Of a DNA stretch of 64,000 bases, positions 8,422-16,637 are shown piece by piece. This DNA comes from Fimbriimonadaceae bacterium. Its GTDB lineage: Bacteria > Armatimonadota > Fimbriimonadia > Fimbriimonadales > Fimbriimonadaceae. The stretch is taken from assembly GCA_023957775.1 (NCBI GenBank), contig JAMLGR010000009.1, positions 81,123-145,122 of the forward strand, in the 5' to 3' direction. The translations under genes were made by a program, and so were the position numbers. The notes under the pieces were generated by a model that was not told where the DNA came from, did no database searches, and worked only from the letters and a program-made list of their open reading frames with translations. Positions within the stretch are counted from its first letter, which is position 1, and each line of letters starts with the position of its first letter.

Positions 8422-9921
8422 TCAGTCGCCTTCGTGCTTGGAGGCGGGGCGCGAGCGGAGCTCGGCCCAGGCCCGCAGCTCTTCGATCTCCTCGCGCATC
8501 ATCACGCTCAGGGGAACGACGGCTTCGGCCTCGGTCATCAAGTCTTCGGCGGTCAGTTCGCGCGCGCCGTCGAACGCCACGAACAAGGCGCCCACCACCA
8601 CCTGCTCGATCTCGGCGCCGGAAAAGCCCTTGGTCGCCCGCACCACCGGTTTCAGGTCGAACGTCGCGGGGTCGCGGCCCCGTTTCTTGAGGTGGATATC
8701 GAAGATCTGGCGCCGCTCCGCCGCGTCGGGCAGGTCCACGAAGAAGATCTCGTCGAACCGGCCTTTGCGCAACATTTCAGGCGGCAACTTGGTGACATCG
8801 TTGGCCGTCGCGATGAGGAAGACCGGGGCGGTCTTCTCCTGCATCCACGTGAGGAACGTCGCGAACACGCGGGCGGTGGTTCCGGAGTCGCCGGCGCCGC
8901 TTCCCGACAGGCCCGAAAAGCCCTTCTCCAGCTCGTCGGCCCACAGGACGCAGGGCGCGACGGACTCGGCGACGGCGATCGCGCGCCGGATGTTCTCTTC
9001 GCTCTGCCCCACGAGGCTCCCGAAGATGCGGCCCACGTCCATCTTCAGCATCGGCAGGTTCCAATGCGCGGCGATTGCCTTGGCGATCAGCGACTTGCCG
9101 CAGCCCTGTACGCCCAGCAGCAACACGCCCTTCGGCGCGGGGAGGCCGAACGCCTGCGCCTTGTCCGTGAAGCTCTGGGTCCGTTTGCGGAGCCAGTCTT
9201 TCAGCAGCTCCATGCCGCCGACGTCGGTGAGGTGGTTCGAGGCGGGGTAGTACTCGAGGAGTCCCGATTTGCGGATGATCTGCTGCTTCTCTTCCAGCAC
9301 GACGTCCACGTCGAAGCGGCGTTTTTCGACGAGGCTGCGCGCGAACACCGATTCGATCTCGTCGAGGGTGAGCCCTTGCGCGGATTTGATGAGCAGCTCC
9401 CGCTCGAGGGGCGTGAGCGTGCAATCGACGTTCTTGTTCTCCTGGACGGCCTCGCAGATCTTGTCGAGGGACTTGGAGATGTCCTCCGCATCGGGCAGGC
9501 CGAAGTCCACCACCGTGATGTCCTTTTGAAGCTCGGTGGGGAGGTTGAGGATCGGGCCCATGAGGACGACGGTCTGCGCGCGGCCGCGCAGGCGCTGGGC
9601 GAGATCGCGCAGGAGGCGGATGACCCGCGAGTCCTTCATGTAGGGATGGAAGTCTTTGAGCAGGAAGACCGTGAAGTCCTGCGCCTCGTGGACGAGCGCA
9701 AGCGCCTCCAGCTCGCCGGGGAGGCTGGGTTTCGAGCCGGTGCCCCGACCGGTCGTGGGCGGCCGCATCCCTTGGGTGATGGTCCACGTGTGGAGGGTGC
9801 GTTTGAGGCCCGCGCACACCTTCTGAACCGCCTCCTCGACGCGCCGCTCCTCCCACGAAACGACGTAGAGGATCGGGTATTTGGCCCGGATGAGGACCTC
9901 GATGCGGCTGGAAGCGTCCAT
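8422..9921 (-). CDS. Ycf46-like AAA+ ATPase
   Basis: 499 residues. The N-terminal half is a poorly conserved P-loop-like region typical of the Ycf46 family; the C-terminal half is a standard AAA+ module with Walker A GVQGCGKS (270-277), a Walker B-like VLWADE (325-330), sensor TAND and the arginine-finger region RKGRFDEIFFVDLP. Ycf46 proteins are found in cyanobacteria, plastids and scattered bacteria and have been tied to CO2 and photosynthesis regulation in cyanobacteria; here the role is unknown. The start ATG at 9919-9921 faces a G-rich heptamer array and a divergently transcribed small gene. No partner protein is adjacent, so the substrate cannot be inferred. Confidence 0.85.
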   Translation of the reverse strand: MDASSRIEVLIRAKYPILYVVSWEERRVEEAVQKVCAGLKRTLHTWTITQGMRPPTTGRGTGSKPSLPGELEALALVHEAQDFTVFLLKDFHPYMKDSRVIRLLRDLAQRLRGRAQTVVLMGPILNLPTELQKDITVVDFGLPDAEDISKSLDKICEAVQENKNVDCTLTPLERELLIKSAQGLTLDEIESVFARSLVEKRRFDVDVVLEEKQQIIRKSGLLEYYPASNHLTDVGGMELLKDWLRKRTQSFTDKAQAFGLPAPKGVLLLGVQGCGKSLIAKAIAAHWNLPMLKMDVGRIFGSLVGQSEENIRRAIAVAESVAPCVLWADELEKGFSGLSGSGAGDSGTTARVFATFLTWMQEKTAPVFLIATANDVTKLPPEMLRKGRFDEIFFVDLPDAAERRQIFDIHLKKRGRDPATFDLKPVVRATKGFSGAEIEQVVVGALFVAFDGARELTAEDLMTEAEAVVPLSVMMREEIEELRAWAELRSRPASKHEGD

Positions 9922-9947
9922 CCCCGGGATGCTACCTCTGGAGGGGC

Positions 9948-10025
9948 CGGGAATCGGGAATCGGGAATCGGGAGTCGGGAATCGGGATTCGGGAGCGGGA
10001 ATCGGGAGACGGGAGTCGGGAACCG
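9948..10025 (+). repeat. CGGGAAT heptamer array (G-rich on plus strand)
   Basis: About eleven degenerate 7-bp units of the CGGGAAT type (variants GGGAGTC, GGGATTC, GGGAGAC) fill the divergent promoter region between the AAA ATPase gene and the small gene at 10073. GGG runs separated by 4-5 bases meet the G3+N1-7 quadruplex rule several times over. Related arrays lie at 10355-10426 (opposite orientation) and 44079-44137. Confidence 0.85.
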
Positions 10026-10072
10026 AGTTGGGGCAACGCCTTGATCGAAGTTGTCGTAGAATCTAAGGATCT

Positions 10073-10345
10073 ATGGACCCCGGCATCTTCGCTGAATCCA
10101 CGACGCCCCCCGAGGGGCCTCCAGCCGTTCGCGCCCTTTGGCACGACGCCCACGACGAGTGGGGCAAGGCCCACGCGTTGGTGCAGGACGATCCCGGCCG
10201 CGAGGCCGCCCTCGTGCACGCGTATCTGCACCGCAAGGAAGGCGATCTCGACAACGCGCGCTACTGGTACACCCGAACCGGCGCCTCGGTGTTCTCAGGC
10301 TCGTTCCAGGAAGAGTGGACCCACCTGGTCCAAGAACTGACCTAA
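10073..10345 (+). CDS. Conserved small hypothetical protein
   Basis: 90 residues with no signal peptide or membrane segment. The central segment LVHAYLHRKEGDLDNARYWYTRTG is well preserved and resembles a family of short bacterial proteins of unknown function carrying AYLHRKEGD...NA.YWY.RAG. Its spacing looks like one helical TPR-like hairpin rich in Trp, Tyr and His. The ATG at 10073 lies in a 150-bp gap filled with the CGGGAAT array, and an inverted array follows the stop, so the gene is bracketed by G-quadruplex-type repeats in opposite orientation. Function unknown. Confidence 0.72.
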   Translation: MDPGIFAESTTPPEGPPAVRALWHDAHDEWGKAHALVQDDPGREAALVHAYLHRKEGDLDNARYWYTRTGASVFSGSFQEEWTHLVQELT

Positions 10346-10354
10346 CAAACTAGG

Positions 10355-10426
10355 CCCGATTCCCGTCTCCCGACTCCCGATTCCCGATTCCCGTCTCCCG
10401 ATTCCCGTCTCCCGATTCCCGTCCCC
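10355..10426 (-). repeat. CGGGAAT heptamer array (G-rich on minus strand)
   Basis: About ten 7-bp units, CCCGATT/CCCGTCT on the plus strand, lie between the convergent ends of the small gene at 10073 and glpX and run right up to the glpX stop codon. It is the reverse-complement relative of the array at 9948-10025. Confidence 0.85.
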
Positions 10427-11392
10427 TCAAAACTCATACCGCTCGGCGTAGCGGTGCATCGTTTCGATGCGACGGATCGTTCCCGTCCCGCTCCGCATGA
10501 CGATCGATTCGGTAAGCACGTAGCCGCGGCGGTACCGGACGCCCTTGAGCAGGTCGCCCGAGGTGATGCCGGTCGCAGAGAACATGACGTTGCCGCTGGC
10601 GAGGTCTTCGCCTCGGAACACGCGGTCGATGTCGCCGTCCACCATCTTCTCGGCGCGTTCGCGCTGCTCCTTGGTGCTGAATTTGAGCCGGGCCTGCATT
10701 TCGCCGCCGTTGCACAGCACGGCGGCGGCGGAGAGCACGCCTTCGGGGGCGCCGCCGATGCCCATCAGCCCGTCGATACCCGCTTCGGGATCGAGCGCGG
10801 CGATGGCGACGGAGAGGTCGCCGTCCGGCACGAGGTGGACGCGCGCGCCCGCCTCGCGGATTTCGGCGATGAGGGCGTCGTGGCGTTCGCGCTCGAGGAC
10901 GCCGATGATCAGCTCGTCCACGTCCTTGCCCAGGGCTTTGGCCATGAGGCGGACGTTGACGCGCGGCGGGAGGGTGATGTCGATGACGCCGACGCACTCG
11001 GAGCCGACGACGAGCTTCTCCATGTAGCAGTCGGGGGCGTGCATGAGGAAGCCCTCGCCCTCTTCGGCCGCCGCGAGCACGGCGATGGCGTTGGGGGTGC
11101 CGTTGGCGCACAGGTTGGTGCCTTCCAAGGGGTCCACGGCGATCTGGATTTTGGGGCCGTCGCCGGTGCCCAGCTCCTCGCCGATGTAGAGCATCGGCGC
11201 CTCGTCGCGTTCGCCTTCGCCGATGACGATGGTGCCCTGCATGTCGAGCTCGTTGAGGGTCCGCCGCATCGCCTCGCAGGCGGCGTTGTCCGCGCCGTTG
11301 CGGTCGCCCTTGCCGACCCAGCGCGCGGACGAGAGGGCCGCGGCTTCGGTGACGCGGAGAAAGTCGAGATGGTGATTGCGGTCGAGTGACAT
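10427..11392 (-). CDS. glpX: Class II fructose-1,6-bisphosphatase
   Basis: 321 residues, the normal GlpX length. It dephosphorylates fructose-1,6-bisphosphate in gluconeogenesis; some homologues also act on sedoheptulose-1,7-bisphosphate. Visible family features are GKGDRNGADNAA near residues 20-31, the metal-binding GEGERDEAPMLYIGEELG, AVDPLEGTN, and GIGGAPEGVLSAAAV. The start chosen is the ATG at 11390-11392 (MSLDRNHHLDFLRVTEAAAL), where homologues begin; an AGGGAGCG ribosome binding site lies upstream. The longer in-frame extension to 11467 lacks family similarity. tRNA-Asn lies about 170 bp upstream on the other strand. Identification is very secure. Confidence 0.96.
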   Translation of the reverse strand: MSLDRNHHLDFLRVTEAAALSSARWVGKGDRNGADNAACEAMRRTLNELDMQGTIVIGEGERDEAPMLYIGEELGTGDGPKIQIAVDPLEGTNLCANGTPNAIAVLAAAEEGEGFLMHAPDCYMEKLVVGSECVGVIDITLPPRVNVRLMAKALGKDVDELIIGVLERERHDALIAEIREAGARVHLVPDGDLSVAIAALDPEAGIDGLMGIGGAPEGVLSAAAVLCNGGEMQARLKFSTKEQRERAEKMVDGDIDRVFRGEDLASGNVMFSATGITSGDLLKGVRYRRGYVLTESIVMRSGTGTIRRIETMHRYAERYEF

Positions 11393-11565
11393 AGAAAGAA
11401 CGCTCCCTTGCGCCCCGGGCGCGTCGTTGCGGCCGCGGGGTCTCCAGTTTATCACTTGCGGGTGCAATCTCCGGGCCGAACCCGGCGCGCAGGCGAGTTC
11501 GCTCTAAGGCGGGCCGAACTTCCAGCCAAGAATCAACCCGAGAGGTATAATCTCTCCTCTGGCGC

Positions 11566-11641
11566 TGCCGCATAGCTCAGTTGGTAGAGCAGCTGACTGT
11601 TAATCAGCGGGTCCATGGTTCGAGTCCATGTGCGGCAGCCA
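11566..11641 (+). tRNA. tRNA-Asn (GTT)
   Basis: A 76-base cloverleaf: acceptor stem TGCCGCA pairs with TGCGGCA at 11631-11637, the D-loop contains AGTTGGTAGAGC, the anticodon GTT is at 11599-11601 in loop CTGTTAA, and the T-arm contains GGTTCGAGTCC. The discriminator G and an encoded CCA complete it. It marks the left edge of the accessory island and is a plausible integration target. Confidence 0.97.
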
Positions 11642-11782
11642 CTTTTCCAGGTTCAAATCCGCCATGGCCGGGTTACTTCGCCCCTCGACTGCGACCGGAT
11701 TGACAGCAGAGGGCTTACGGGGCTCCTCGATTCGCTTCCGCCTTCCGTGCAGCGTGCCGAGCTAACCGGAAAGAGTCCTTTG

Positions 11783-12098
11783 ATGTTCTTGACACTTTGG
11801 CGACGAGGCAATGGCAACCCGCTGGAGTTTCTTGCCGCCGTACAGCGCGGGGACGAGATCGCAGGCGAGAAGGCGAACCTAGATCAGCGGATTCACGGTG
11901 CCAGGTTACTGCTCGACAAGGCGATGCCGAACCTAGAGGGCTGTGGGGATCGAGGGTCCGTATGCCCACCTGACGGACGAGGAACTGCTGGAGCAGATCG
12001 GCATCATCCAAAGAGAAAGGGCCGAGATGGACGAGCGGGCGATTCTGGTCGCAGCCGACGAGATCCGCAGGAAGCAGGGCGAACTCCGGGAGGCTTGA
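11783..12098 (+). pseudogene. Frameshifted phage-like (terminase-small-subunit-type) gene fragment
   Basis: Two frames look like one broken gene. From the ATG at 11783 the sequence reads NPLEFLAAVQRGDEI... to LLLDKAMPNLE, a pattern reminiscent of small phage packaging-type proteins (PLEFL....RL.AA..LLPY.HP). Around 11935-11945 the protein-like reading shifts frame to VGIEGPYAHLTDEELLEQI and ends at TGA 12096-12098. The second piece (51 codons from GTG 11943) could instead be a separate small gene; it is helical and charged, ending RRKQGELREA. The position just behind tRNA-Asn fits prophage or island remains. Family assignment is tentative, from pattern memory only. Confidence 0.45.
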
Positions 12099-12181
12099 TT
12101 GCGGGATTGTGGGTTCTGCTAAGCACCCCTGAATGAGTCAACTGTGAGTCGCACATACTGTGGGCAGAGAGAGGTTTATGG

Positions 12182-13084
12182 ATGATCGACAATGAAGGGC
12201 ACCCCCTCATAGCTCGACTTGTCGAGATCTTTGGCGAGCCGAGGCGCCCGAGTGTCATCACGGAGATTCAATTCGACTTTGATCAGGAGGAGCTATGGAA
12301 GCTCCTGCGTGCTCCATGGGGCGAGACGAAACAACACGAGTTCTTTGGCTATCTAGATGACCTCAGATTTGAAGAACTACAACCGGATCTGTTTACGTAT
12401 CTCTTTCCCTCTCTCTTGATCACGTTGTGGCGAGGGATGGCGGATCGATCAGGGGGGCCCCAGAAGTTCTATGGGTCCGTGACAGACGGAGGGGTTCTGG
12501 AAAGGATGCTCGATGAGCGAGAACGCAATGCCGTGCTCACGTGGATGGTCGATGCGTTCATCGATGCCATTGATAATCCCACGGCCGGGACTAGTGCGGA
12601 GAGACATATGCCTGATGAGAGGGAATGCTCCATGTCTCTGTCGATCTTCAATGCCCTGGGGTGTTCGTTCGCTATCACCGATCGCATCTGGGACCAATTG
12701 TGCGATGTTAAGACTGCTGGACGTGGGCAATGGTGGACCGCATTTGGCGCTGGCCTGATGGGTACCGATGTTCCTTCAGCATGGCGGGGGCGTGTTCAGA
12801 TGGCCAAGATCCGTCTTTATGATCTAGATAGCCTACAGATCGAGCCGGCGTTCTTGCCGGCAAACCACGCATTCATGCGTAGAAAGGTCACGTTGGATCA
12901 TGTTCATAAGCTCCTTGCCGCGGCGGAACCGGTCCTAGCGACATCCGCTTTCGGCCCGGTGCTTGCGGAGGTACGGCAGAAGATCCTCGCCGAACGCCAG
13001 AGCGCGAAGGCTGCTATTGAGGAGTACATTCAGCGGTTAGGAATACAGGATCTTGGAGAGCCGAGCTGGCGTAGAATGAAGTAG
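12182..13084 (+). CDS. Hypothetical protein in accessory island
   Basis: 300 residues, mostly alpha-helical in composition, with no signal peptide or membrane span. I do not recognise the family. Local GC is clearly lower (near 53 percent) than in the core genes on either side, consistent with horizontal transfer. Segments such as FGYLDDLRFEELQPDLFTYL and DERERNAVLTWMVDAFIDAI suggest a globular helical protein. The start ATG at 12182 has AGAGAGG upstream. It ends about 50 bp before the left end of the ISL3 element. Given RHS fragments in the island it might be an immunity-type protein, but nothing in the sequence proves that. Confidence 0.65.
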   Translation: MIDNEGHPLIARLVEIFGEPRRPSVITEIQFDFDQEELWKLLRAPWGETKQHEFFGYLDDLRFEELQPDLFTYLFPSLLITLWRGMADRSGGPQKFYGSVTDGGVLERMLDERERNAVLTWMVDAFIDAIDNPTAGTSAERHMPDERECSMSLSIFNALGCSFAITDRIWDQLCDVKTAGRGQWWTAFGAGLMGTDVPSAWRGRVQMAKIRLYDLDSLQIEPAFLPANHAFMRRKVTLDHVHKLLAAAEPVLATSAFGPVLAEVRQKILAERQSAKAAIEEYIQRLGIQDLGEPSWRRMK

Positions 13085-13136
13085 TGACAGAGGACACACA
13101 TTCCCGTTCTGCCTGAACTGAAGCAGAAGAAAGAGC

Positions 13137-14465
13137 TTGTGGCTCCTCGCTATTTACTGTGGGTAGAGGTTCACGAGTGTAGCGCCTCCAAACGGCGGGT
13201 TGACGGGTCCGTCGACGGTCTTGGCAGTCGGTCTCGTGCTGGCGTATGCTCGGCGGCATGGATTCCACCAAGCTCTTCGAACTCGGCCTCGGACTCGTCT
13301 CGCCCTGGAAGATCGTCGAACTCGAGTTCAGAGACGGCGAGGTGCACATCGAGGTGGACTTCGAGCGGGGCGGCAGGTTCGAGGGCCTTCCGGTCCACGA
13401 CACGGCCAAGCGCAGCTGGCGGCATCTGGATTTCTTCAAGTACCCGTGCTACATCGAGGCCAGAGTGCCGCGCGTGAAGGGCAAGGACGGGAAGGTGCGC
13501 ACGGTCGAGGTTCCGTGGGCCCGGCCCGGCAGCGGGTTCACGATGGACTTCGAAGCGTGTGCGATCTCCCTGATGCGTGACATGCCTGTGTATGCGGCCG
13601 CGCGCAAGCTCAAGGTGCACGACACGCGCCTTTGGAGGATTCTCCACGCATATGTGAAGCGGTGTCTCGCCGCGACCGACATCGGCGAGCCCAGCAGGGT
13701 CGGAGTGGACGAGACGTCGGCCAGACGCGGCCACGACTACGTTACGGCCTTCGTCGACCTCGTCGAGAGGAGAACCCTGTTCGTCACGGCGGGCCGTTCG
13801 GGGAGCACGCTCGGCAAGTTCAAGAAGTACCTGCGCTCCAAGGGAGTCAAGCCGGGCAGCGTGCTGGAGTTCTCCTGCGACATGAGCCCGGCGTTTCTCT
13901 CGGGAATCCGCCGACACTTTCCAAAAGCTGGAGTCACGCTGGACAAATACCATCTGGTCGCTCTGGTCTCCCGAGCCCTGGACGAGGTCAGGCGCGAGGA
14001 GAGCCGGGGATGTAGGAGCCTCAAGCGCACTCGGTGGCTCTGGCTGAAGAATCCGACCAGCCTGACGGACAAGCAGCGGCTGGCGCTGGAAGCCGCGCTC
14101 ACAGCCGAGCCGTTCTCCAAAACCGCAAGGTGCTACGGCCTCAAGCTCGAGTTCCAAGAGCTGTTCCACCTTCCCAGAGAGCAGGCCTGCCACGAGTTCT
14201 ACAGGTGGATCGCACGGGCCTTCGAATCCGGCGTCCGGCCTATTCAGGAAGCCGCGGTCACGCTCTTCAACGCCGCCAAAAACGTGCTCAACTGGTTCGA
14301 AACCCAAATCTCGACGGGCCTCCTTGAGGGTTACAACAGCGTGCTCCAGGCCACCAAACGCAAGGCCAGAGGCTATCGGACCACCAAGAACCTCATCGCG
14401 ATGAGCTATCTGCTCCATGGCAAACTGGCGGAGGAGAACCCACAGTAAATAGCGAGGAACCACAA
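13137..14465. mobile_element. ISL3-family insertion sequence
   Basis: A 1.33-kb element bounded by inverted repeats at 13137-13164 and 14438-14465 that match over 28 bases with one mismatch (outer ends TTGTGGCTCC and GGAACCACAA). It contains a single transposase gene. ISL3 elements usually make 8-bp target duplications; the flanks (GAAAGAGC left, ATGTTGGA right) do not match, so the insertion is old or a flanking deletion followed. The high-GC element sits inside lower-GC island DNA. Confidence 0.88.
13246..14448 (+). CDS. ISL3-family transposase (DDE_Tnp_ISL3)
   Basis: 400 residues, complete. The catalytic core shows the first Asp in VGVDETS, the second in EFSCDMSPAF, and the Glu in GLLEGYNSVLQATKRKARGY, the strongly conserved C-terminal ISL3 block. 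An N-terminal zinc-ribbon/HTH part precedes it (VYAAARKLKVHDTRLWRIL resembles the HTH_ISL3 helix). The start may be ATG 13246 or ATG 13258 (MDSTKLFELGLGL); the second matches family starts better. With intact ends and ORF the element may still be active. Confidence 0.9.
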   Translation: MLGGMDSTKLFELGLGLVSPWKIVELEFRDGEVHIEVDFERGGRFEGLPVHDTAKRSWRHLDFFKYPCYIEARVPRVKGKDGKVRTVEVPWARPGSGFTMDFEACAISLMRDMPVYAAARKLKVHDTRLWRILHAYVKRCLAATDIGEPSRVGVDETSARRGHDYVTAFVDLVERRTLFVTAGRSGSTLGKFKKYLRSKGVKPGSVLEFSCDMSPAFLSGIRRHFPKAGVTLDKYHLVALVSRALDEVRREESRGCRSLKRTRWLWLKNPTSLTDKQRLALEAALTAEPFSKTARCYGLKLEFQELFHLPREQACHEFYRWIARAFESGVRPIQEAAVTLFNAAKNVLNWFETQISTGLLEGYNSVLQATKRKARGYRTTKNLIAMSYLLHGKLAEENPQ

Positions 14466-14978
14466 ATGTTGGATCAAGAACTCCACGATAGAATCCTCCA
14501 AGCATGGTCGGTCTTCGAAACGCCCACGATACGCGACGTTCACGGGGATCCGCCTTATGATTACATGGCTGCGGAGATGATTCGCGAGATTAATGATCGT
14601 CCATTTGATCGACTAAACTGCGAGGAGCTAGGGCGGATACATCCGCCGCTTGAGGAGATTGAGCAGTTCCAATATAAATGGTACTACTTTGGTGGTCTCA
14701 TGCTTTGCTACCTACGTGACTGGTACAGCGAAGTCATTTGCACGGACTACATAGTAGATAGACTGTTCTTATATACTGCTGATCTTGACAAGAACCAAGG
14801 TTACCGCAAATACGTGACCGTGGCGCAACTCGAAGTGTCCGTCGATGTACTGGAATGTGCATTGAGGCTCCCTGAGAACCGCAGGCCGAGCGATTTAGAG
14901 AGAGTAAGGGCAACTATAGAGAGACTCATCAGATTAATCGGCGTGGGCGATAGTGGCTTGTTTAGGGAAGGTAAGTAG
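14466..14978 (+). CDS. Hypothetical protein abutting ISL3 right end
   Basis: 170 residues at distinctly low GC (about 47 percent), unlike the IS and the core genome. It is aromatic-rich (FQYKWYYFGGLMLCYLRDWYSEV) with no signal peptide. The ATG falls on the first base after the IS inverted repeat, so the original promoter and ribosome binding site have been displaced; part of the original N-terminus may be lost and expression may now depend on the IS. I do not recognise the family; the size and the neighbouring RHS remnants are compatible with an immunity protein, which is only a guess. Confidence 0.55.
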   Translation: MLDQELHDRILQAWSVFETPTIRDVHGDPPYDYMAAEMIREINDRPFDRLNCEELGRIHPPLEEIEQFQYKWYYFGGLMLCYLRDWYSEVICTDYIVDRLFLYTADLDKNQGYRKYVTVAQLEVSVDVLECALRLPENRRPSDLERVRATIERLIRLIGVGDSGLFREGK

Positions 14979-15020
14979 GTTTCGTGCTTCTTTGCGTGTG
15001 TAATGATAGGATAATCACCC

Positions 15021-15581
15021 ATGCGTGATTGCGATGGTCTGAAACGCCGAGTACTTGCGAATGGTTCACCAACCACCTTGATCTGGGACGGCTCGGACTA
15101 TCTTGGCGAGAAGAGCTGATGGCGACAACGTACTACCACACGGTGAACGGGCGGATCCGAGGGCAGAGCACGGGCGGTGTCAGCACGGACTACCTGACCG
15201 ATGCTTTGGGTTCCGTTGTTGCAACAGCGAACTCTTCCGGCACGGTGTTCAACACCTACCGCTACAAGCCTTATGGGGAGCGGCTGGCCAAGACGGGAGC
15301 CCGGGCGGATCCGAGGTTCGGGTGGACGGGTGGCACTGGCAGCCTTAGGACCGACAGGACTTTCTCTGATCCACAATGGACGATGGCAAAATCCTTCCAA
15401 TGCGTTCTTTCCCGACGAGACGTCTGTGGTTGTCACCTTTGAGCAGGGAAACGAACGAGATTGGAATTGGACCTATGGATCGGCGGAGTTTGACCTCGCT
15501 ACTGGTGGAGTGCCCCCGAGAATTCAGACCATCCGAAGCGTTAGGCTCTCCGTCTTGAACAGACGAGGAGTCGTGCATTGA
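15021..15581 (+). pseudogene. RHS repeat-associated core fragment, frameshifted
   Basis: Three frames carry successive pieces of an RHS protein. From 15021 one frame reads DGLKRRVLANGSPTTLIWDG and stops at 15117-15119. An overlapping ATG at 15119 continues with TTYYHTVNGRIRGQS and YLTDALGSVVATANSSG..NTYRYKPYGE, the RHS core signature. From about 15370 a third frame reads FFPDETSVVVTFEQGNERDW and ends at TGA 15579-15581. RHS proteins are large surface or secreted polymorphic toxins; here the N-terminal 90 percent is missing. A further RHS C-terminal relic at 20125-20511 may come from the same or a sister gene, split by later insertions. Confidence 0.75.
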
Positions 15582-15667
15582 AGAAATCGAGATTCAGCGA
15601 AGAACAGATCGTCCGGATCGACCTCGGGTGCTTGGGCGAGTGCACAAGGGATAGACTCCACATGTGA
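15578..15667 (+). pseudogene. IS3-family orfA relic (5' end only)
   Basis: A short frame begins LKKSRFSEEQIVRI, the nearly invariant start of IS3-family OrfA transposases (MKKSRFSEEQIVRIL). After 14 residues the similarity stops and the frame ends at TGA 15665-15667. A GAGGAG ribosome binding site precedes it. The piece directly follows the RHS relic, marking another insertion scar. Confidence 0.55.
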
Positions 15668-15732
15668 GCCCTACAAAGGAGAGGAATCGTTTGCCAGCAG
15701 GGGGCATTACCCCGAATCTGCGATCTTTGGCT

Positions 15733-16251
15733 ATGAATGTCTTACAGTGGATTGTGACTCTCGTGCTGGCCGGCATGGCAACTGGATGCTTAGGGGGCGG
15801 CGCTCATCCAAGCCCACAGGCGGTGGCCAAGGCGGAGTTGATGTACTATAGGTTGGGTTTTGGGCGTGGTGGTTGGGTGTGCAAGCCCTCGGTTGAGGGT
15901 GGGGTTTCGGTGATGCACATCAGGCCCCTAAACGGCCACGACTTTGAATTTGTCGTCCGGATCTTTCCGGGCAAGAACGTGCATATAGAAACGTCTTTGA
16001 AGGGGTCTCCGCCTCCATCAAGTGGCCTTCGGACACCAATCGATCCAGCGCGCTTTGACGCTCTTAGGGTCGCAATGCATGATCAAGACTTTCTGAGCTT
16101 GATTGGCGAGAGTCATCACACAACGCTGTCCTCAGTTCGACAAGGCATCTGGGTTACGGTCGATTTCAGTCCATTTAAGGGCTATTCAAGTAAGAGGTCC
16201 GTTCTTATCAATCCGACTGGGGAGATCGTTTCCGTTTCTTTGGGTCGGTGA
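15733..16251 (+). CDS. Hypothetical lipoprotein
   Basis: 172 residues. The N-terminus MNVLQWIVTLVLAGMATGC is a lipoprotein signal with Cys near residue 19, followed by a Gly-rich linker. The mature domain (about 140 residues) has a beta-rich look (GHDFEFVVRIFPGKNVHIET; GIWVTVDFSPFKGYSSKRSV) and no family I recognise. The start is placed at ATG 15733 because it begins the signal peptide; the frame is open 23 codons upstream. Its stop overlaps the GTG of the next gene (GTGA), so the two were co-translated before IS21 damaged the second. GC is lower than the core. Possibly an RHS-linked lipoprotein, unproven. Confidence 0.7.
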   Translation: MNVLQWIVTLVLAGMATGCLGGGAHPSPQAVAKAELMYYRLGFGRGGWVCKPSVEGGVSVMHIRPLNGHDFEFVVRIFPGKNVHIETSLKGSPPPSSGLRTPIDPARFDALRVAMHDQDFLSLIGESHHTTLSSVRQGIWVTVDFSPFKGYSSKRSVLINPTGEIVSVSLGR

Positions 16252-16637
16252 GACTTCCTGAAGAGGAGAAGTTGAGGGTCTTGGTGCGACTCGATCCGTG
16301 GCCTGAACGCGATCCGGGTTATGAGGTGGTGCCATGGCGTATCGAGGGAGATAGCTTGACATTGCCACCTCCAACGGATTCCTTTTATCGGCCCGGCGAG
16401 CGGGTTGAGGCCTGGCTTCTGTGGCCGAGGTACCAGAGGTGGCATGTTCCACGTCGCAAGATTCAAAGCGTGGACGTTAATGGGATTCGATTCTCGCTAT
16501 CGGCTCCCGAGGGACAGACCAAAGGGAAGGTCTCGGGGCCTGGAGCGATGGTGGTGCATATTCCGGCGAAAACGATCACCAATTCCGGAGCATGGCGATC
16601 ACGTTCAGAGCCTTGGCGCTGGATGGTCATAGGTTAG
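16248..16637 (+). pseudogene. Hypothetical gene interrupted near its 3' end by IS21
   Basis: From GTG 16248 the first 102 codons (to about 16554) are native; beyond that the frame runs into IS21 left-end sequence and stops at 16635-16637. Joining the left target copy ATGGTGG (16548-16554) to the DNA right of the IS restores a continuous frame ending at TGA 19192-19194 and gives a native product of 116 residues ending in VDLPFTWTFRNPSGA. The present fusion product is 129 residues with an IS-derived tail. The native part contains GYEVVPWRIEGDSLTL and YRPGERVEAWLLWPRYQRWH; it has no recognised domain and no signal peptide. It is coupled to the upstream lipoprotein gene. Confidence 0.78.

Noticed and set aside
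11642..11680. Possible second tRNA 3' end (GGTTCAAATCC) after tRNA-Asn
   Set aside because: No matching acceptor or anticodon stems upstream; the T-arm-like word is not enough to call a tRNA or an att duplicate.
11615..12136. Single 173-codon ORF starting inside tRNA-Asn
   Set aside because: Its start lies in the tRNA and its last third is out of the protein-like frame; a frameshifted remnant is a better reading.
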